Assembly: GCA_009840115.1 (NCBI GenBank)
Contig: VXOJ01000007.1
Coordinates: forward strand, 1 to 64,000
Direction: 5' to 3'
Source of the DNA: Gemmatimonadales bacterium
GTDB taxonomy: Bacteria > Gemmatimonadota > Gemmatimonadetes > Palauibacterales > Palauibacteraceae
Length of the DNA: 64,000 nucleotides
Numbering within the stretch: the first letter of the stretch is position 1; the number at the start of each line of letters is the position of its first letter. Below the pieces are notes generated by a model. It made no database searches, was not told the DNA's origin, and saw only the letters and a list, made by a program, of their open reading frames with translations. Below, in pieces: positions 34,254-44,168 of the stretch. The position numbers and the translations under genes are program-made.

Positions 34254-34871
34254 TCAGACCCAGCGGCCGCCGTGGAGTTGGAGGACGAAGGGGTTGGTAT
34301 CGCGCTCCAGCGCCACGGTGGTCTCCGGGCCGTGGCCGGGGTAGAGGCGGGTCTCGGGCGGTAGCGTCAGCACCTGCGACCGGATGGACTCCATGAGCAC
34401 GCCGTAGTTCCCGTTCGGGAGATCCGTCCGTCCGATCGACCCGCGGAAGATCACGTCGCCCACGAGCGCGACGGGGTGCAACGTGGAGACGAAGATCACG
34501 TGCCCGGGCGCGTGGCCGGGCGCGAACAGGACCTCGAATTCCGAGCCTCCGAAGACGATGTTCGTGCCGGGGACCAGGTCGATGTCGGGCGGCGGCGGCT
34601 CCACGCAGGGCACGCCGAACGCGAGGGCCTGGTTCGCGATGTTGTCGTAGAGCGGCCGGTCCAGCGGGTGGAGGTAGATGGGGGCCCCGGTCTCCGCCTT
34701 CGCCTCCTTCAAGCCATCGATGTGATCCAGGTGGGCGTGTGTGACGAGGAGTGCCGCGATGTCCAGGTCGCGGGCGCGCGCCTCGGCCAGCGCCTCGGGT
34801 GTCGCGGCTCCGGGATCGACCAGAAGCCCGGTGCGGCCGTCCTCGCACACCACAAGCAGCGTGTTCTGCAC
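34254..34871 (-). CDS. MBL-fold metallo-hydrolase (glyoxalase II-like)
   Basis: At least 205 aa. The zinc motif THAHLDHIDG, a second His in FAPGHAPGHVIF, the bridging Asp in LVGDVIFRGSIGRTD and the last His in YPGHGPET are all present, matching glyoxalase II/YcbL-type hydrolases that act on S-acyl thioesters. The GTG at 34,871 opens in the middle of the first beta strand: the frame continues upstream as IEILTFTGGPFVQN, typical of the family's N-terminus, with GAGGGGGAG just before an ATC at 34,904. That ATC is the likely true start. Confidence 0.88.
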   Translation of the reverse strand: MQNTLLVVCEDGRTGLLVDPGAATPEALAEARARDLDIAALLVTHAHLDHIDGLKEAKAETGAPIYLHPLDRPLYDNIANQALAFGVPCVEPPPPDIDLVPGTNIVFGGSEFEVLFAPGHAPGHVIFVSTLHPVALVGDVIFRGSIGRTDLPNGNYGVLMESIRSQVLTLPPETRLYPGHGPETTVALERDTNPFVLQLHGGRWV

Positions 34872-35068
34872 GAAAGGTCCGCCTGTGAACGTCAGAATCT
34901 CGATGTTCTCCCCCTCGATCCAGCAGCCGGTGGCAAGAGCCCCGCTGCGTTCGAGCGGTGCTCCGGCGGGTGAGGCGGAGTCTATCCGCGGCGCTGCGGG
35001 GCGGCAACGGAATTTCGGCGGATCTTCACGGATTTGCGCGCCGCGAGGCGCCCCGCGATGATGGCGCG

Positions 35069-36427
35069 ATGAACCTCACCCCCCGCCGCGCGGACCTCGC
35101 GCGCATGCTGGATCTGGCCCTCCCGATCGTGACGGTTCAGGTCGGCATCATGATGCTGGGCGTCGTGGACACGCTCATGGTCGGCCGCCTGTCGGCGACC
35201 GATCTCGCCGCCGTCGGCCTGGGCAACATCTACTTCTTCCAGATCGCCGTGTTCGGGATGGGCGTGCTCATGTCCCTCGATCCCATCGTCGCGCAGGGCG
35301 TGGGGGCGGGGGACCATGAAGCCGCCGCCCGGGGGATTCAGCGGGCGTTCGTCCTCACCCTGTTTCTGACGGCGATCACGTCCCTGCTCTTCCTGCCCGC
35401 GGCGCGCGTGTTCGCCCTGCTGCGGCAGCCCGCGGATGTCGTGCCCGTGGCCGGCGGATACGCGCTGGGGTCGATCCTCGGGATGCTCCCCTTCTACGCG
35501 TTCGTCGTGCTCCGGCAGAGTCTGCAGGCGATGCATCGCGTGGCGCCGATCGTGTGGACGATCGCGGGGGCGAACGTCCTGAACGCCTTCCTCAACTGGG
35601 TGCTGATCTACGGCAATCTCGGGGTTCCGCGGTTGGGGGCCGTGGGCTCGGCGTGGGGGTCGAGCCTGGCGCGCTGGTGCATGGCGGTCGCGCTTCTCTG
35701 GCTGTCCTGGTCCTCCATGCGTCCCTATCTGGGCCGGTTCCGGCGCGAGGCGCTCGATCGGGGCGCGCTCGTGCGCATGGTGCGGCTCGGCACCCCGATC
35801 GGCTTCCAGCAGCAACTCGAGTTCGGCGCGTTCGCCGTGATCGGCGTCATGATGGGCTGGCTGGGCACCGAGGCGATGGCGGGGCACCAGATCGCGCTCA
35901 ACCTCGCCGCGCTCACCTTCATGGTGCCGTTCGGGATCGCGGCCGCTTCCGCCGTACGCGTGGGACACGCGGTCGGACAGGAGGACATGGACGGGGCGCG
36001 GCGGGCCGCCGCCGCGGGGATCCAGCTCAGCGGCGTCTTCATGCTCGCGACCGCGGGCGCCTTTCTCGCCTTCCCGCGCTTCTGGGCCGGCCTCTACTCG
36101 CACGATCTCGCGGTCATCGCGATCGCGGCCTCCCTGATCCCGATCGCCGGCGTCTTCCAGGTCGCCGATGGCCTCCAGACCGTCGCGGCCGGCGTCTTTC
36201 GCGGCGCCGGAAACACCTTCACGCCCTTCCTGGTCAACGCCCTCGGCTTCTGGCTGCTCGGCGTCCCGGTCAGCTACTTCCTCGCCTTCCGTGCCGACTG
36301 GGGCCCGCGCGGCCTGTGGTGGGGCCTGGCCGCCGGACTCGCCGTCGTGGCCGTCCTCCTCTTCGCCCGCCTGCGTCGAGTCCTCGGCCGCGAGGTGCGC
36401 CGGGTGGCCATCGACTCTACAACGTGA
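35069..36427 (+). CDS. MATE-family multidrug/metabolite exporter
   Basis: A 452-aa polytopic protein with the two-fold MATE repeat of six helices each. Landmarks include LPIVTVQVGIMMLGVVDTLMVGRL in helix 1-2, LDPIVAQGVGAGD, and the second-half counterpart LGTPIGFQQQLEFGAFAVIG. It resembles NorM-type antiporters that expel cationic compounds with Na+ or H+. ATG 35,069 is chosen because the in-frame upstream sequence is not hydrophobic or conserved-looking. Confidence 0.9.
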   Translation: MNLTPRRADLARMLDLALPIVTVQVGIMMLGVVDTLMVGRLSATDLAAVGLGNIYFFQIAVFGMGVLMSLDPIVAQGVGAGDHEAAARGIQRAFVLTLFLTAITSLLFLPAARVFALLRQPADVVPVAGGYALGSILGMLPFYAFVVLRQSLQAMHRVAPIVWTIAGANVLNAFLNWVLIYGNLGVPRLGAVGSAWGSSLARWCMAVALLWLSWSSMRPYLGRFRREALDRGALVRMVRLGTPIGFQQQLEFGAFAVIGVMMGWLGTEAMAGHQIALNLAALTFMVPFGIAAASAVRVGHAVGQEDMDGARRAAAAGIQLSGVFMLATAGAFLAFPRFWAGLYSHDLAVIAIAASLIPIAGVFQVADGLQTVAAGVFRGAGNTFTPFLVNALGFWLLGVPVSYFLAFRADWGPRGLWWGLAAGLAVVAVLLFARLRRVLGREVRRVAIDSTT

Positions 36428-36481
36428 CCGTAGCGCCGTGTGTCCGATCTAATGGATGACGGACGACAAGCGACGGATTTC

Positions 36482-37321
36482 ATGAGTACACGACGACGGT
36501 TGCGGCAACGGTTCCAATTCTCCCTTCGGGCGGCCCTCCCGGTGGCCGTTGCGGGCTTCGCGCCGGCGGCGCTCGGCGCGCAGGCGGGGAATGTTCACTA
36601 CCTGCGTTCGGTGCAGTTCGACTTCGAGGTGCCGGAGCGCATGGCGGCGTTCCGCGACCGCCTTGCGGCGCAGAACACGGCCTCCATGGTCCTCCGCTTC
36701 GACGGCGCCCGATCCATCATGATGCCGGACCCCGATGAGGAAGCGGCGGCCCCCCGCGGCGGCGCTCGCGACTCCGACCGCATGGATCGCCGCGCCCTCG
36801 GGCTGGCGATGCGGCTCAGAATGGGCTCGGCCTCCCGCAGCGACCAGGAGGATGTGGTTCAGGCCTATGTGGACTTCGGGAGCGGCGCGATGACGGAGAC
36901 CCGCGAGTTCATGGGGCGCACGTTCCTGATCGCCGGAGACCGGCCTGCGTATGCATGGAAGCTCGGAACCGAACAGCGCGAGTTCCTCGGCTACATGGTG
37001 CAGCAGGCGACGGCCGTCCACGACGGATCGGAGATCGAAGCCTGGTTCACGCCCCAGATCCCGGTGCAGGCGGGCCCCGGCCAGTACGGCGGGCTCCCCG
37101 GCCTCATCCTCGTGCTCACGGTCGACGGTGGAGACCTCCTCTACTCGGCGACCGAGGTGAACCTCGATGGCCTCGGCGATGTCGCGATCGCCCCGCCGAC
37201 GGACGGGGAGATGGTCACGCGCGAGGAGTACGAAGCCCTAGTGGCGGAGAAGCTCGAGGAGATCCGGGCCACGCGCGGGGCCGGCAACCGGCGCCGTCCC
37301 TTCGACGGAGGGCTCCGATGA
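36482..37321 (+). CDS. GLPGLI-family exported protein
   Basis: A 279-aa protein with a signal peptide (LRAALPVAVAGFAPAALGAQ) and, near residue 195-215, the name-giving motif YGGLPGLILVLTVDGG. A central segment (TETREFMGRTFLIAG, WKLGTEQREFLGY) is also typical of the family, best known from Bacteroidota and always encoded near TonB-type barrels. Its stop overlaps the following barrel gene (ATGA). Function is not established; a periplasmic partner of the barrel is inferred. GTG 36,440 and ATG 36,452 are alternative starts. Confidence 0.8.
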   Translation: MSTRRRLRQRFQFSLRAALPVAVAGFAPAALGAQAGNVHYLRSVQFDFEVPERMAAFRDRLAAQNTASMVLRFDGARSIMMPDPDEEAAAPRGGARDSDRMDRRALGLAMRLRMGSASRSDQEDVVQAYVDFGSGAMTETREFMGRTFLIAGDRPAYAWKLGTEQREFLGYMVQQATAVHDGSEIEAWFTPQIPVQAGPGQYGGLPGLILVLTVDGGDLLYSATEVNLDGLGDVAIAPPTDGEMVTREEYEALVAEKLEEIRATRGAGNRRRPFDGGLR

Positions 37322-40164
37322 GGCGGCCGGCACGGATCCTGGCGCTGCTCGCGATCGGGGTGGCGTTCGCGGCGGTCTCGCCCCGCGCCGCGGAGGCCCA
37401 GGCCGAGTACACCGTGAGCGGCGTGATCGCCGACACGGACGGCGCGGGGCTGAACGGCGCCATGGTCGTGGCGCTGGCGAAACCCGACTCGGTCCTCACC
37501 CGGTTCACGACCTCCAACGGAGACGGCGTCTTCGCCCTCGGAGATCTCGGACCCGGGGAATACATCCTGCAGGTCACCCTGCTCGGATACGGCACGGTGC
37601 GGCAGGACCTCTCCCTGGCGGGCGAGGACGTGAACGTCGGCACGATCAACCTCGAGGTGATGGCGGTGGAGGTGGACCCGCTCGTCGTCACCCTCGACCA
37701 CGTCCCCTTCCTGAACCGGCGGGACACCCTCGGGTACAACGCGCTCGCCTTCCGGACCCGGCCCAACGCCACGGTGGAGGACCTCCTCCGGCAGCTTCCG
37801 GGGATCGAGGTCGAGACCGACGGATCGATCACGGCGCAGGGCGAAGAGGTCGAGAACGTCCTCGTCGACGGGCGGGAGTTCTTCGGGGGCGACCCCACGA
37901 TGGCGACCCAGAACCTGCCCGCCGAGGCCGTGGAGAAGGTGGAGGTCTACGACAAAGAGTCGGACATGGCCGAGTTCACGGGCATCGCCGATGGCGAGGA
38001 AGAGCGGACGATCAACCTGGAACTCAAGGAAGAGGCGCGCTCGGGCTACTTCGGCCGCACGTCGGGCGGACTCGGGGCGGACGTGGACAACGCGTCCGCG
38101 GCGCCCGGATTCGGCGAGTCGGTGGCCGCGCGGCGGCTGGCCGGCGGCGAATCCGGGACGGTGGCCGGCGGGATTCCGTACGCGGGCGCCGTGTCGATCA
38201 ACCGCTTTTCGCCCACCACGCAGCTTGCCCTCCTCGGGAGCGCGAACAACGTGAACCAGGCCGGGTTCGGGTGGGGCGACGCCATGTCGTTCGGCGGACG
38301 GGATTTCGGTCGAGGCGGCGGGGGCGACGACGGGCTCACCGAGACCCGCATGCTGGCGTTCAACGTCAACCACGACTTCGGCGGGAACGACGACCACTGG
38401 ATCCGGACGAGCTACCGCATCAGCACGCTCGACAACTTCCAGAACGAGACGCGACAGCAGGAGCAACTCCTCGGCACGAGCGCGTCATCCCTCGTCGACC
38501 GAGCCACGCGCACGGACACCGAGAACTCGTCGCACCGCGTCAACCTGAACTCCCAGTTCACGCTCGCCGAGGGCCACGAACTGCGGCTGCGCGGAAATCT
38601 GAACGCCCGCGCCTCGCTCCTCGACCGCGTCGACTTCCAGGACACGCGCTCCGGCACCGGGCAGTTTCTCACGGCCGCGGCGACGAACTACGACGTGGAC
38701 AGCGATGATGTGGGCGGCGATGCCCGGCTCACGTGGCGCAAGCGGCTCGACGACAGCGGGCGGAGCCTCTTCGCGGAGGCCCGGGTGAACCTCAGCGATT
38801 CGGACCGTCTGACGAACCTCGCGTCGTCGATCGAGGGCAACGTGGAGAACCCGCGGGCACGGGCCGGCGACGTACTGCAGGAGCAGACGAATGTCGGTCA
38901 GACGCTGACGCACTCCGTCCGCCTCTCGATGACCCAGCCCATGCCCTGGGAATCCATGCTCGAGGTCTACGGCGAGCGGAGCGCGACCGCCGAGGACGAG
39001 AACCAGTCGGTGTTCGACATCGGGCCTGACGGCCGCACGCTGAACCCTCTGCTCACCTCCGGGTTCGAGCGGACGTACAGCTATCTGCGCGGAGGTTTTC
39101 GCTTCAACCGCACGAGCGAGGCCGGACGGTTCGTGCTCGGACTGCGCCTGCAGGGCTCGAATCTGGAGGGGACGATCCTCGACCGGAGCGAGGAGATCGC
39201 CAACGGGTACACGCACGTCCTGCCCAACGCCGAATACCGGATGCAGGTCGACGACATGCGCACGCTCCAGTTCCGGTACTCGACGTCGACGCGCGAACCG
39301 CGCATGACGGATCTCCAGCCCTTCGTCGACAACCGCGACCCGCTGCGGATCCGGGTGGGGAACCCGGACCTGCAGCCCGAATACACACACCGCCTGCGGA
39401 CGGAGTACCGTTTCTTCGACACGTTCAGCTTCGTCAACCTGTTCACGTGGGCGAACGTCAGCGTCACGACGAACGACATCGCCCAGTCCCGCACGGTGAC
39501 GCAGCGGGGACTCCAGACGATCTCGCCGGTGAACCTCGGGAACGCGTGGTCGGCGAACGGCGGCGGAAGCTTCGGGCGGCCGCTGCGCTGGCTGGGCGGG
39601 CAGGTGGACCTGAACTACGATCTCCGCTACTCCAGTTCGAACGAGTTCGTGAACCAGGTCGAGAACCGGAGCCGGTCGCTGTCGCACACGTTCGGGATCG
39701 AGCTCGAGAACCGCGCCAAGGAGGACTACGACGTGCGCGGCGGCGCCAAGCTGACGCTCAGCGACGTCAGCTATTCCCTGAACGAGGAGTTGAACGAGGA
39801 CTACGTCAACTCGACGCTGTACGGGAGCGCCGACTTCTACCTCGGTGCGTGGACGCTGGGTACGGAGTTCCAGTGGCGGCTCTACGACCAGGATCTGTTC
39901 GGCCCGGGGCGGAACGTCGCGCTGTGGGAGGCTTCGTTGCAGCGCCGCATCCTCAACGACCAGGCCGAGATCCGGCTGGTGGCGTTCGACCTTCTGGGCC
40001 AGAATCAGGGGGTGACGTACACGAACTCGCCCGGCTTCATCCAGGAGCGCCGGGTCGAGTCGCTTACGCAGTACGTGATGCTGAACTTCACCTGGTATCT
40101 CGGGAACCGTTCGATGGCCGGCGGGGGTGGCAGGGATCGCGGCGGAGACCGCTTCCGCAGGTAG
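37318..40164 (+). CDS. TonB-receptor-like outer-membrane beta-barrel protein
   Basis: A 948-aa protein: signal peptide (ILALLAIGVAFAAVSPRAAEA), a carboxypeptidase-regulatory-like domain (about residues 33-115; FALGDLGPGEYILQVTLLGYG), a plug-like domain (TVEDLLRQLPGIEVETDG, NVLVDGREFFGGDPTMATQNLPAEAVEKVEV), then a large barrel. The C-terminus is Gly/Arg-rich (GGGGRDRGGDRFRR) after the last aromatic strand FTWYLGN, so the usual terminal aromatic residue is displaced. It resembles the OMP_b-brl_3/TonB-like group paired with GLPGLI proteins. Confidence 0.85.
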   Translation: MRRPARILALLAIGVAFAAVSPRAAEAQAEYTVSGVIADTDGAGLNGAMVVALAKPDSVLTRFTTSNGDGVFALGDLGPGEYILQVTLLGYGTVRQDLSLAGEDVNVGTINLEVMAVEVDPLVVTLDHVPFLNRRDTLGYNALAFRTRPNATVEDLLRQLPGIEVETDGSITAQGEEVENVLVDGREFFGGDPTMATQNLPAEAVEKVEVYDKESDMAEFTGIADGEEERTINLELKEEARSGYFGRTSGGLGADVDNASAAPGFGESVAARRLAGGESGTVAGGIPYAGAVSINRFSPTTQLALLGSANNVNQAGFGWGDAMSFGGRDFGRGGGGDDGLTETRMLAFNVNHDFGGNDDHWIRTSYRISTLDNFQNETRQQEQLLGTSASSLVDRATRTDTENSSHRVNLNSQFTLAEGHELRLRGNLNARASLLDRVDFQDTRSGTGQFLTAAATNYDVDSDDVGGDARLTWRKRLDDSGRSLFAEARVNLSDSDRLTNLASSIEGNVENPRARAGDVLQEQTNVGQTLTHSVRLSMTQPMPWESMLEVYGERSATAEDENQSVFDIGPDGRTLNPLLTSGFERTYSYLRGGFRFNRTSEAGRFVLGLRLQGSNLEGTILDRSEEIANGYTHVLPNAEYRMQVDDMRTLQFRYSTSTREPRMTDLQPFVDNRDPLRIRVGNPDLQPEYTHRLRTEYRFFDTFSFVNLFTWANVSVTTNDIAQSRTVTQRGLQTISPVNLGNAWSANGGGSFGRPLRWLGGQVDLNYDLRYSSSNEFVNQVENRSRSLSHTFGIELENRAKEDYDVRGGAKLTLSDVSYSLNEELNEDYVNSTLYGSADFYLGAWTLGTEFQWRLYDQDLFGPGRNVALWEASLQRRILNDQAEIRLVAFDLLGQNQGVTYTNSPGFIQERRVESLTQYVMLNFTWYLGNRSMAGGGGRDRGGDRFRR

Positions 40165-40200
40165 CCCGAAGAGAGCTTCCGGCATAGCGCGGGGGTCGTC

Positions 40201-41286
40201 ATGACCGAACCGACAGGCGGGCGCGTCGTCTCGCTGGACGCGTTCCGGGGCCTGACGATCGCGGCGATGATCCTCGTCAACAACCCCGGCAGTTGGGCCT
40301 ACGTCTACGCGCCACTGGCCCACGCGGAATGGCACGGGTGGACCCCGACCGACCTCATCTTCCCCTACTTCCTCTTCATCGTCGGCGTCGCCATCCCCTT
40401 CTCCTTCTCGCGCCGCCTCGCGGAGGGCGCCGGACGGGGTCGGCTGTTCCGGCACGTGGTCCGGCGCTCGCTCATCCTCATCGGGCTCGGGCTCGCGATG
40501 CGGGCGATTCCCGACTTCGACCTGTTCGACATGCGCCTCTACGGTGTGCTGCAGCGGATCGGCCTCGTCTACTGCGCGGCGGCGGCGCTCTACCTGTGGG
40601 GCTCCGCGCGCGTGCGGTGGATCGCGGTGGGGGTGCTCCTCTTCGGGTACTGGGCCCTCGTCGCGGGAGACCTGACGCCGGACGGGAATCTCGGGGCCCG
40701 GATCGACCGGTTCCTCATGGGCGACCGGCTGTGGCAGGGAACGTGGGATCCGGAGGGACTCCTCTCGACGCTACCGGCCATCGGGACGTGCCTCCTGGGG
40801 ATCTTCTGCGGCGAGTGGCTGCGGTCGGACCGCTCCGGCGGGGAGCTCTCGCGCGGAATGTGGATCGTCGGCGCCTGGCTCGTCGTGCTGGGATTCCTGT
40901 GGGACACGGTGTTCCCGATCAACAAGAACCTGTGGTCGAGTTCCTACGTCCTCTTCACGGCTGGGACGGCGCTCCTCCTGTTCGGCGCCATGTACTGGCT
41001 CATCGACGTGAAGCGGCTGCGCGGGGGGTGGGTGACGCCCTTCGTCATCTACGGAATGAACTCGATCGCCGTGTTCGTCGCCTCCGGCATGTTCGCCAAG
41101 ACGCTGGCCCGGATCCGGGTCGGGGGCGACGGGGGCATGCCGCTGAGCGCGTGGCTGTACGAGAACGCGTTCCGGTCGTGGGCGGGCGACTACGGTGGAT
41201 CGCTCGCGATGGCGCTGGCCCAGGTCACCTTCTGGCTGGGCATCATGTGGGTCCTTCACCGCCGCCGCATCTACATCAAGATCTGA
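40201..41286 (+). CDS. NagX/HGSNAT-like membrane acyltransferase (DUF5009)
   Basis: A 361-aa integral membrane protein with about ten helices. The opening VVSLDAFRGLTIAAMILVNNPG and WTPTDLIFPYFLFIVGVAIPF are hallmarks of the heparan-alpha-glucosaminide N-acetyltransferase/NagX group, where an early His-containing loop (AHAEWHGWTP) is thought to carry the acetyl group across the membrane. Bacterial NagX genes sit in amino-sugar clusters, but no such cluster is near here. It follows the barrel gene by 36 bases. Confidence 0.8.
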   Translation: MTEPTGGRVVSLDAFRGLTIAAMILVNNPGSWAYVYAPLAHAEWHGWTPTDLIFPYFLFIVGVAIPFSFSRRLAEGAGRGRLFRHVVRRSLILIGLGLAMRAIPDFDLFDMRLYGVLQRIGLVYCAAAALYLWGSARVRWIAVGVLLFGYWALVAGDLTPDGNLGARIDRFLMGDRLWQGTWDPEGLLSTLPAIGTCLLGIFCGEWLRSDRSGGELSRGMWIVGAWLVVLGFLWDTVFPINKNLWSSSYVLFTAGTALLLFGAMYWLIDVKRLRGGWVTPFVIYGMNSIAVFVASGMFAKTLARIRVGGDGGMPLSAWLYENAFRSWAGDYGGSLAMALAQVTFWLGIMWVLHRRRIYIKI

Positions 41287-41301
41287 CCTGCGCGGGAGAA
41301 C

Positions 41302-43704
41302 CTACGCTCCCGCCGCCGTGAGTTCCGCGAGCACACGCTCCGGGCGCAGCGGGATGCGGCGCATGCGCACGCCGGTCGCGTCGTGGATCGCGTTCGCGAT
41401 CGCCGCGGGGACCGTGCGGTGCGAGGGCTCCCCCGCTCCGTAGTGCGGCAGGTCCGGCCGGTCCGGGTTCGGGTCGCCGTTCACGATCACGACATCGATC
41501 TGCTCGGGCGCGTCCCGGTGCGTCAGCGTCGGGTGCGTGCGCCAGTCGACGCTGGTCACCCGCTCGCCGTCGAACTGCACCTCCTCGTACAGGGTCCGGC
41601 TGATCCCGTGCAGGAGGTTCCCCTGGATCGTGCTTTCAAGACCGTCGGGGTTGATCACGAGGCCGCAGTCGTGCGCACACACCATGCGCTTGACCCACAC
41701 GCGCCCGCTCTCCCGGTCGACCTCCACCTCCGCGACCGTCGCGACGGCCGTCTGTACGCGGTACCCGTAGGAGATGCCGCGCCCGGTGAGGATGGGCCCG
41801 TCGCCCGGCTCCCGGGGCGAGGGTCGCGGCTCCCAGCCGAACGCCTCGGCCGCCGCCTCGACGACGGCGATGGAGCGGGCCCGGCGGAACGTCGCGTCGT
41901 CCTCCGTCGTCCCGCGCAGGAGACGGAGGCGGAACTCGACCGGGTCCGCGTTCGCGGCCGCGGCCATCTCATCGATGAACGATTCGCCGGCGAAGGTCGT
42001 CTGCGGCCCGTTGGGGTCGCGCAGGTTGCCGGTGCGGAGCGGCGTCTCGAAGGCGAGCGGGAAGCGGACGGCCCGCGTCTCCTCCCGCCGGTTCGGGATG
42101 TGGTACATCTCGTCCGGGCCCCGGCCGCCGCCGGGAGACGGCCGCTCGGGCCGGATGCCCATGAGCTGGGCGATGAGCACCGTGTCGGCCTGGTTGTAGC
42201 CGACGTGCGCGTAGTTCGCGATCCGGGCGCGATAGTCGAGCGCGACCACGTTGCCGGCGTCGTCCAGCCCCCCGCGCAGGTCGATGGCGAAGGCCGGGCC
42301 CTTCGTGTCCCAGGCCGTCTCCTCGTGCCGCATCCACTGCATCCGCACGGGGCGGCCCAGCTCGCGGGCCAGGTACGCCGCCTCGAAGCCCGCGTCGTCC
42401 GCCGCCGTGCGCCCGTAGAGCTGCGGCCCCTCCATCCAGATCACCCGCACCCGCTCCGGCGGCATGCCGAGGAACTCGGCGATCCCTGTGCGGTGGCTGT
42501 AGGGCTTCATGTCGTTCGTGTAGACCGTCATCTGCCCGTCCGAGGGGTCGGCCACGGCGTGGGCGGGCCCGATCGCCGTGTGTCCCTGGAAGGGGATGTC
42601 GTAGCCGGCTTCAACGACCGACGCCGCGCCCGCCAGCGCCGCGTCGGGATCCCCCTCCACGCGGGGACGAGGAGATGTTCCGGTCCCCGCGCCGACCGGG
42701 GTCGCGCCCCGCATGTAGTCGAAAAGGTCCTCGGAGGACGGGAACGGCGCCGTTTCCGGCTGCTCCCACTCGAGGGCGAGGCTCTCCGCCGCCTGGATCG
42801 CCTGTTCCTCCCGCTCGCAGACGACCGCGACGTAGTTCCCCTCACGGAAGACGCGGATGAAGCCGGGGATGTCGCGCACCGAAGATTCGTCGATGGAGAC
42901 GAGCCGCGCGCCCGCGAAGGGCGGCCGCACGTTCCGCGCGTGGACCATGCCGGGGAGCCGCACGTCGACCGCCCACTCGAGCGATCCGTCGACCTTGGCG
43001 GGGATGTCGTACCGCGGGACGGACTGCCCGACGATCTTCAGTTCCCGGACCGGCTTCACGGCCGCGAGGCCGGTCGTCTCGTTGACGTTCCTTCCCGTGA
43101 GGGCAACATCGAAGCGTCGGCCGCCGATCAGCTGGCCGTACGTGGCCGTGCGGGCGGGCTCCGCGGCCACGGAGATGACGCCTTCGCTGACGGCAAGTTC
43201 GTCGGCGGGGACCTCGAAGCGCTCCGAAGCCAGTTCCAGCAGGACACGGCGCGCCTCCGCCGCGACCCGCCGCGCCGCCAGGGCATCCCGCTCGATCGCG
43301 TCCGAACCGCCCGAACCGCCCTGGTCCACCGTCATGTCCGTGCGGCCCATGACGAGCGTGGCCCGGTCGTAGGCGAGGTCGAGTTCGTCGCACATCATCT
43401 GGCGCATGGCGGTCCCGGTCCCCTGCCCGCCGTCGGTCTTGCCGACGTAGAAGGTGGCCGTGCCGTCCTCGTGCACGACGAGCCACGAGTCGAGCTGGAG
43501 ATAATCCGGGTCCGGATACGGGTTCGCCTCGCCGGGGTCGCCGGACCCGTTCCGGCCGATGCCGCCCACGCCGCTGAAGCCCACGCTGCTGAAGCCGAGG
43601 ACGAAGAGCCCCGACGTCTTGACGAAGTCACGGCGGGAGGTGCTTCCCTCCCACGGGACGAGGGCCTCTTCCATCCCCGCCGGGAACTCCTCGGGGCGCT
43701 TCAT
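41302..43704 (-). CDS. Molybdenum hydroxylase large subunit (IorB/xanthine dehydrogenase family)
   Basis: An 800-aa protein with a Tat signal ([20 protein letters not shown]) and the molybdopterin-binding fold of aldehyde oxidase/xanthine dehydrogenase. Visible motifs: [36 protein letters not shown], the MoCo loop [42 protein letters not shown] and the catalytic Glu in GAGEPS. The ATG overlaps the stop of the [2Fe-2S] gene. No FAD subunit is encoded, matching isoquinoline 1-oxidoreductase-like two-subunit enzymes that use cytochromes or other periplasmic acceptors. Substrate: an aromatic heterocycle or aldehyde, unknown. Confidence 0.9.
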   Translation of the reverse strand: MKRPEEFPAGMEEALVPWEGSTSRRDFVKTSGLFVLGFSSVGFSGVGGIGRNGSGDPGEANPYPDPDYLQLDSWLVVHEDGTATFYVGKTDGGQGTGTAMRQMMCDELDLAYDRATLVMGRTDMTVDQGGSGGSDAIERDALAARRVAAEARRVLLELASERFEVPADELAVSEGVISVAAEPARTATYGQLIGGRRFDVALTGRNVNETTGLAAVKPVRELKIVGQSVPRYDIPAKVDGSLEWAVDVRLPGMVHARNVRPPFAGARLVSIDESSVRDIPGFIRVFREGNYVAVVCEREEQAIQAAESLALEWEQPETAPFPSSEDLFDYMRGATPVGAGTGTSPRPRVEGDPDAALAGAASVVEAGYDIPFQGHTAIGPAHAVADPSDGQMTVYTNDMKPYSHRTGIAEFLGMPPERVRVIWMEGPQLYGRTAADDAGFEAAYLARELGRPVRMQWMRHEETAWDTKGPAFAIDLRGGLDDAGNVVALDYRARIANYAHVGYNQADTVLIAQLMGIRPERPSPGGGRGPDEMYHIPNRREETRAVRFPLAFETPLRTGNLRDPNGPQTTFAGESFIDEMAAAANADPVEFRLRLLRGTTEDDATFRRARSIAVVEAAAEAFGWEPRPSPREPGDGPILTGRGISYGYRVQTAVATVAEVEVDRESGRVWVKRMVCAHDCGLVINPDGLESTIQGNLLHGISRTLYEEVQFDGERVTSVDWRTHPTLTHRDAPEQIDVVIVNGDPNPDRPDLPHYGAGEPSHRTVPAAIANAIHDATGVRMRRIPLRPERVLAELTAAGA

Positions 43705-44168
43705 CGGTTCGCCTCCGCGGCGCGTCTCACGGCGGACTGGATCCGGTAGTACGTCATGCAGCGGCAGAGGGCGCCGTTCATCCCCTGCCGAATCTCCTCG
43801 TCACTCGGGTCCGGATTGCGGTCGAGGAGCGCCTTGGCCGTGAGAATCTGGCCGTTCTGGCAGTACCCGCACTGCGGCACCTGCTCGTCGATCCACGCCT
43901 GCTGCACGGGATCCAGCTCTCCGTCGGCAGAGAGTCCCTCGAGCGTGGTGATCTCGCCCTCCGCGCGGGACACCGGCCGCATGCACGAGCGGATGGCGCG
44001 GCCGTCCATGAGGACCGTGCACGTCCCGCACTGGCCGAGGCCGCAGCCGAACCGGGGCCCCCTGAGTCCGAGGTCGTTCCGGAGGACGTAGAGCAGCGGG
44101 GTCGAGGGTTCCACGTCCAGCGAGTGCGTCTCGCCATTCACTCTGAGCGTAATCACGGTGCGACGCAT
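43701..44168 (-). CDS. [2Fe-2S] subunit of the molybdenum hydroxylase (IorA-like)
   Basis: A 155-aa protein with the plant-type cluster ligands in [17 protein letters not shown] plus a following Cys (RSCMRP), and the second cluster in [12 protein letters not shown] and GALCRCMTY. It passes electrons from the molybdenum site. It has no signal peptide and would be co-exported with the Tat-signalled large subunit. Its ATG lies 16 bases inside the upstream tannase gene and its stop overlaps the large-subunit start, so the three genes are tightly coupled. Confidence 0.92.
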   Translation of the reverse strand: MRRTVITLRVNGETHSLDVEPSTPLLYVLRNDLGLRGPRFGCGLGQCGTCTVLMDGRAIRSCMRPVSRAEGEITTLEGLSADGELDPVQQAWIDEQVPQCGYCQNGQILTAKALLDRNPDPSDEEIRQGMNGALCRCMTYYRIQSAVRRAAEANR

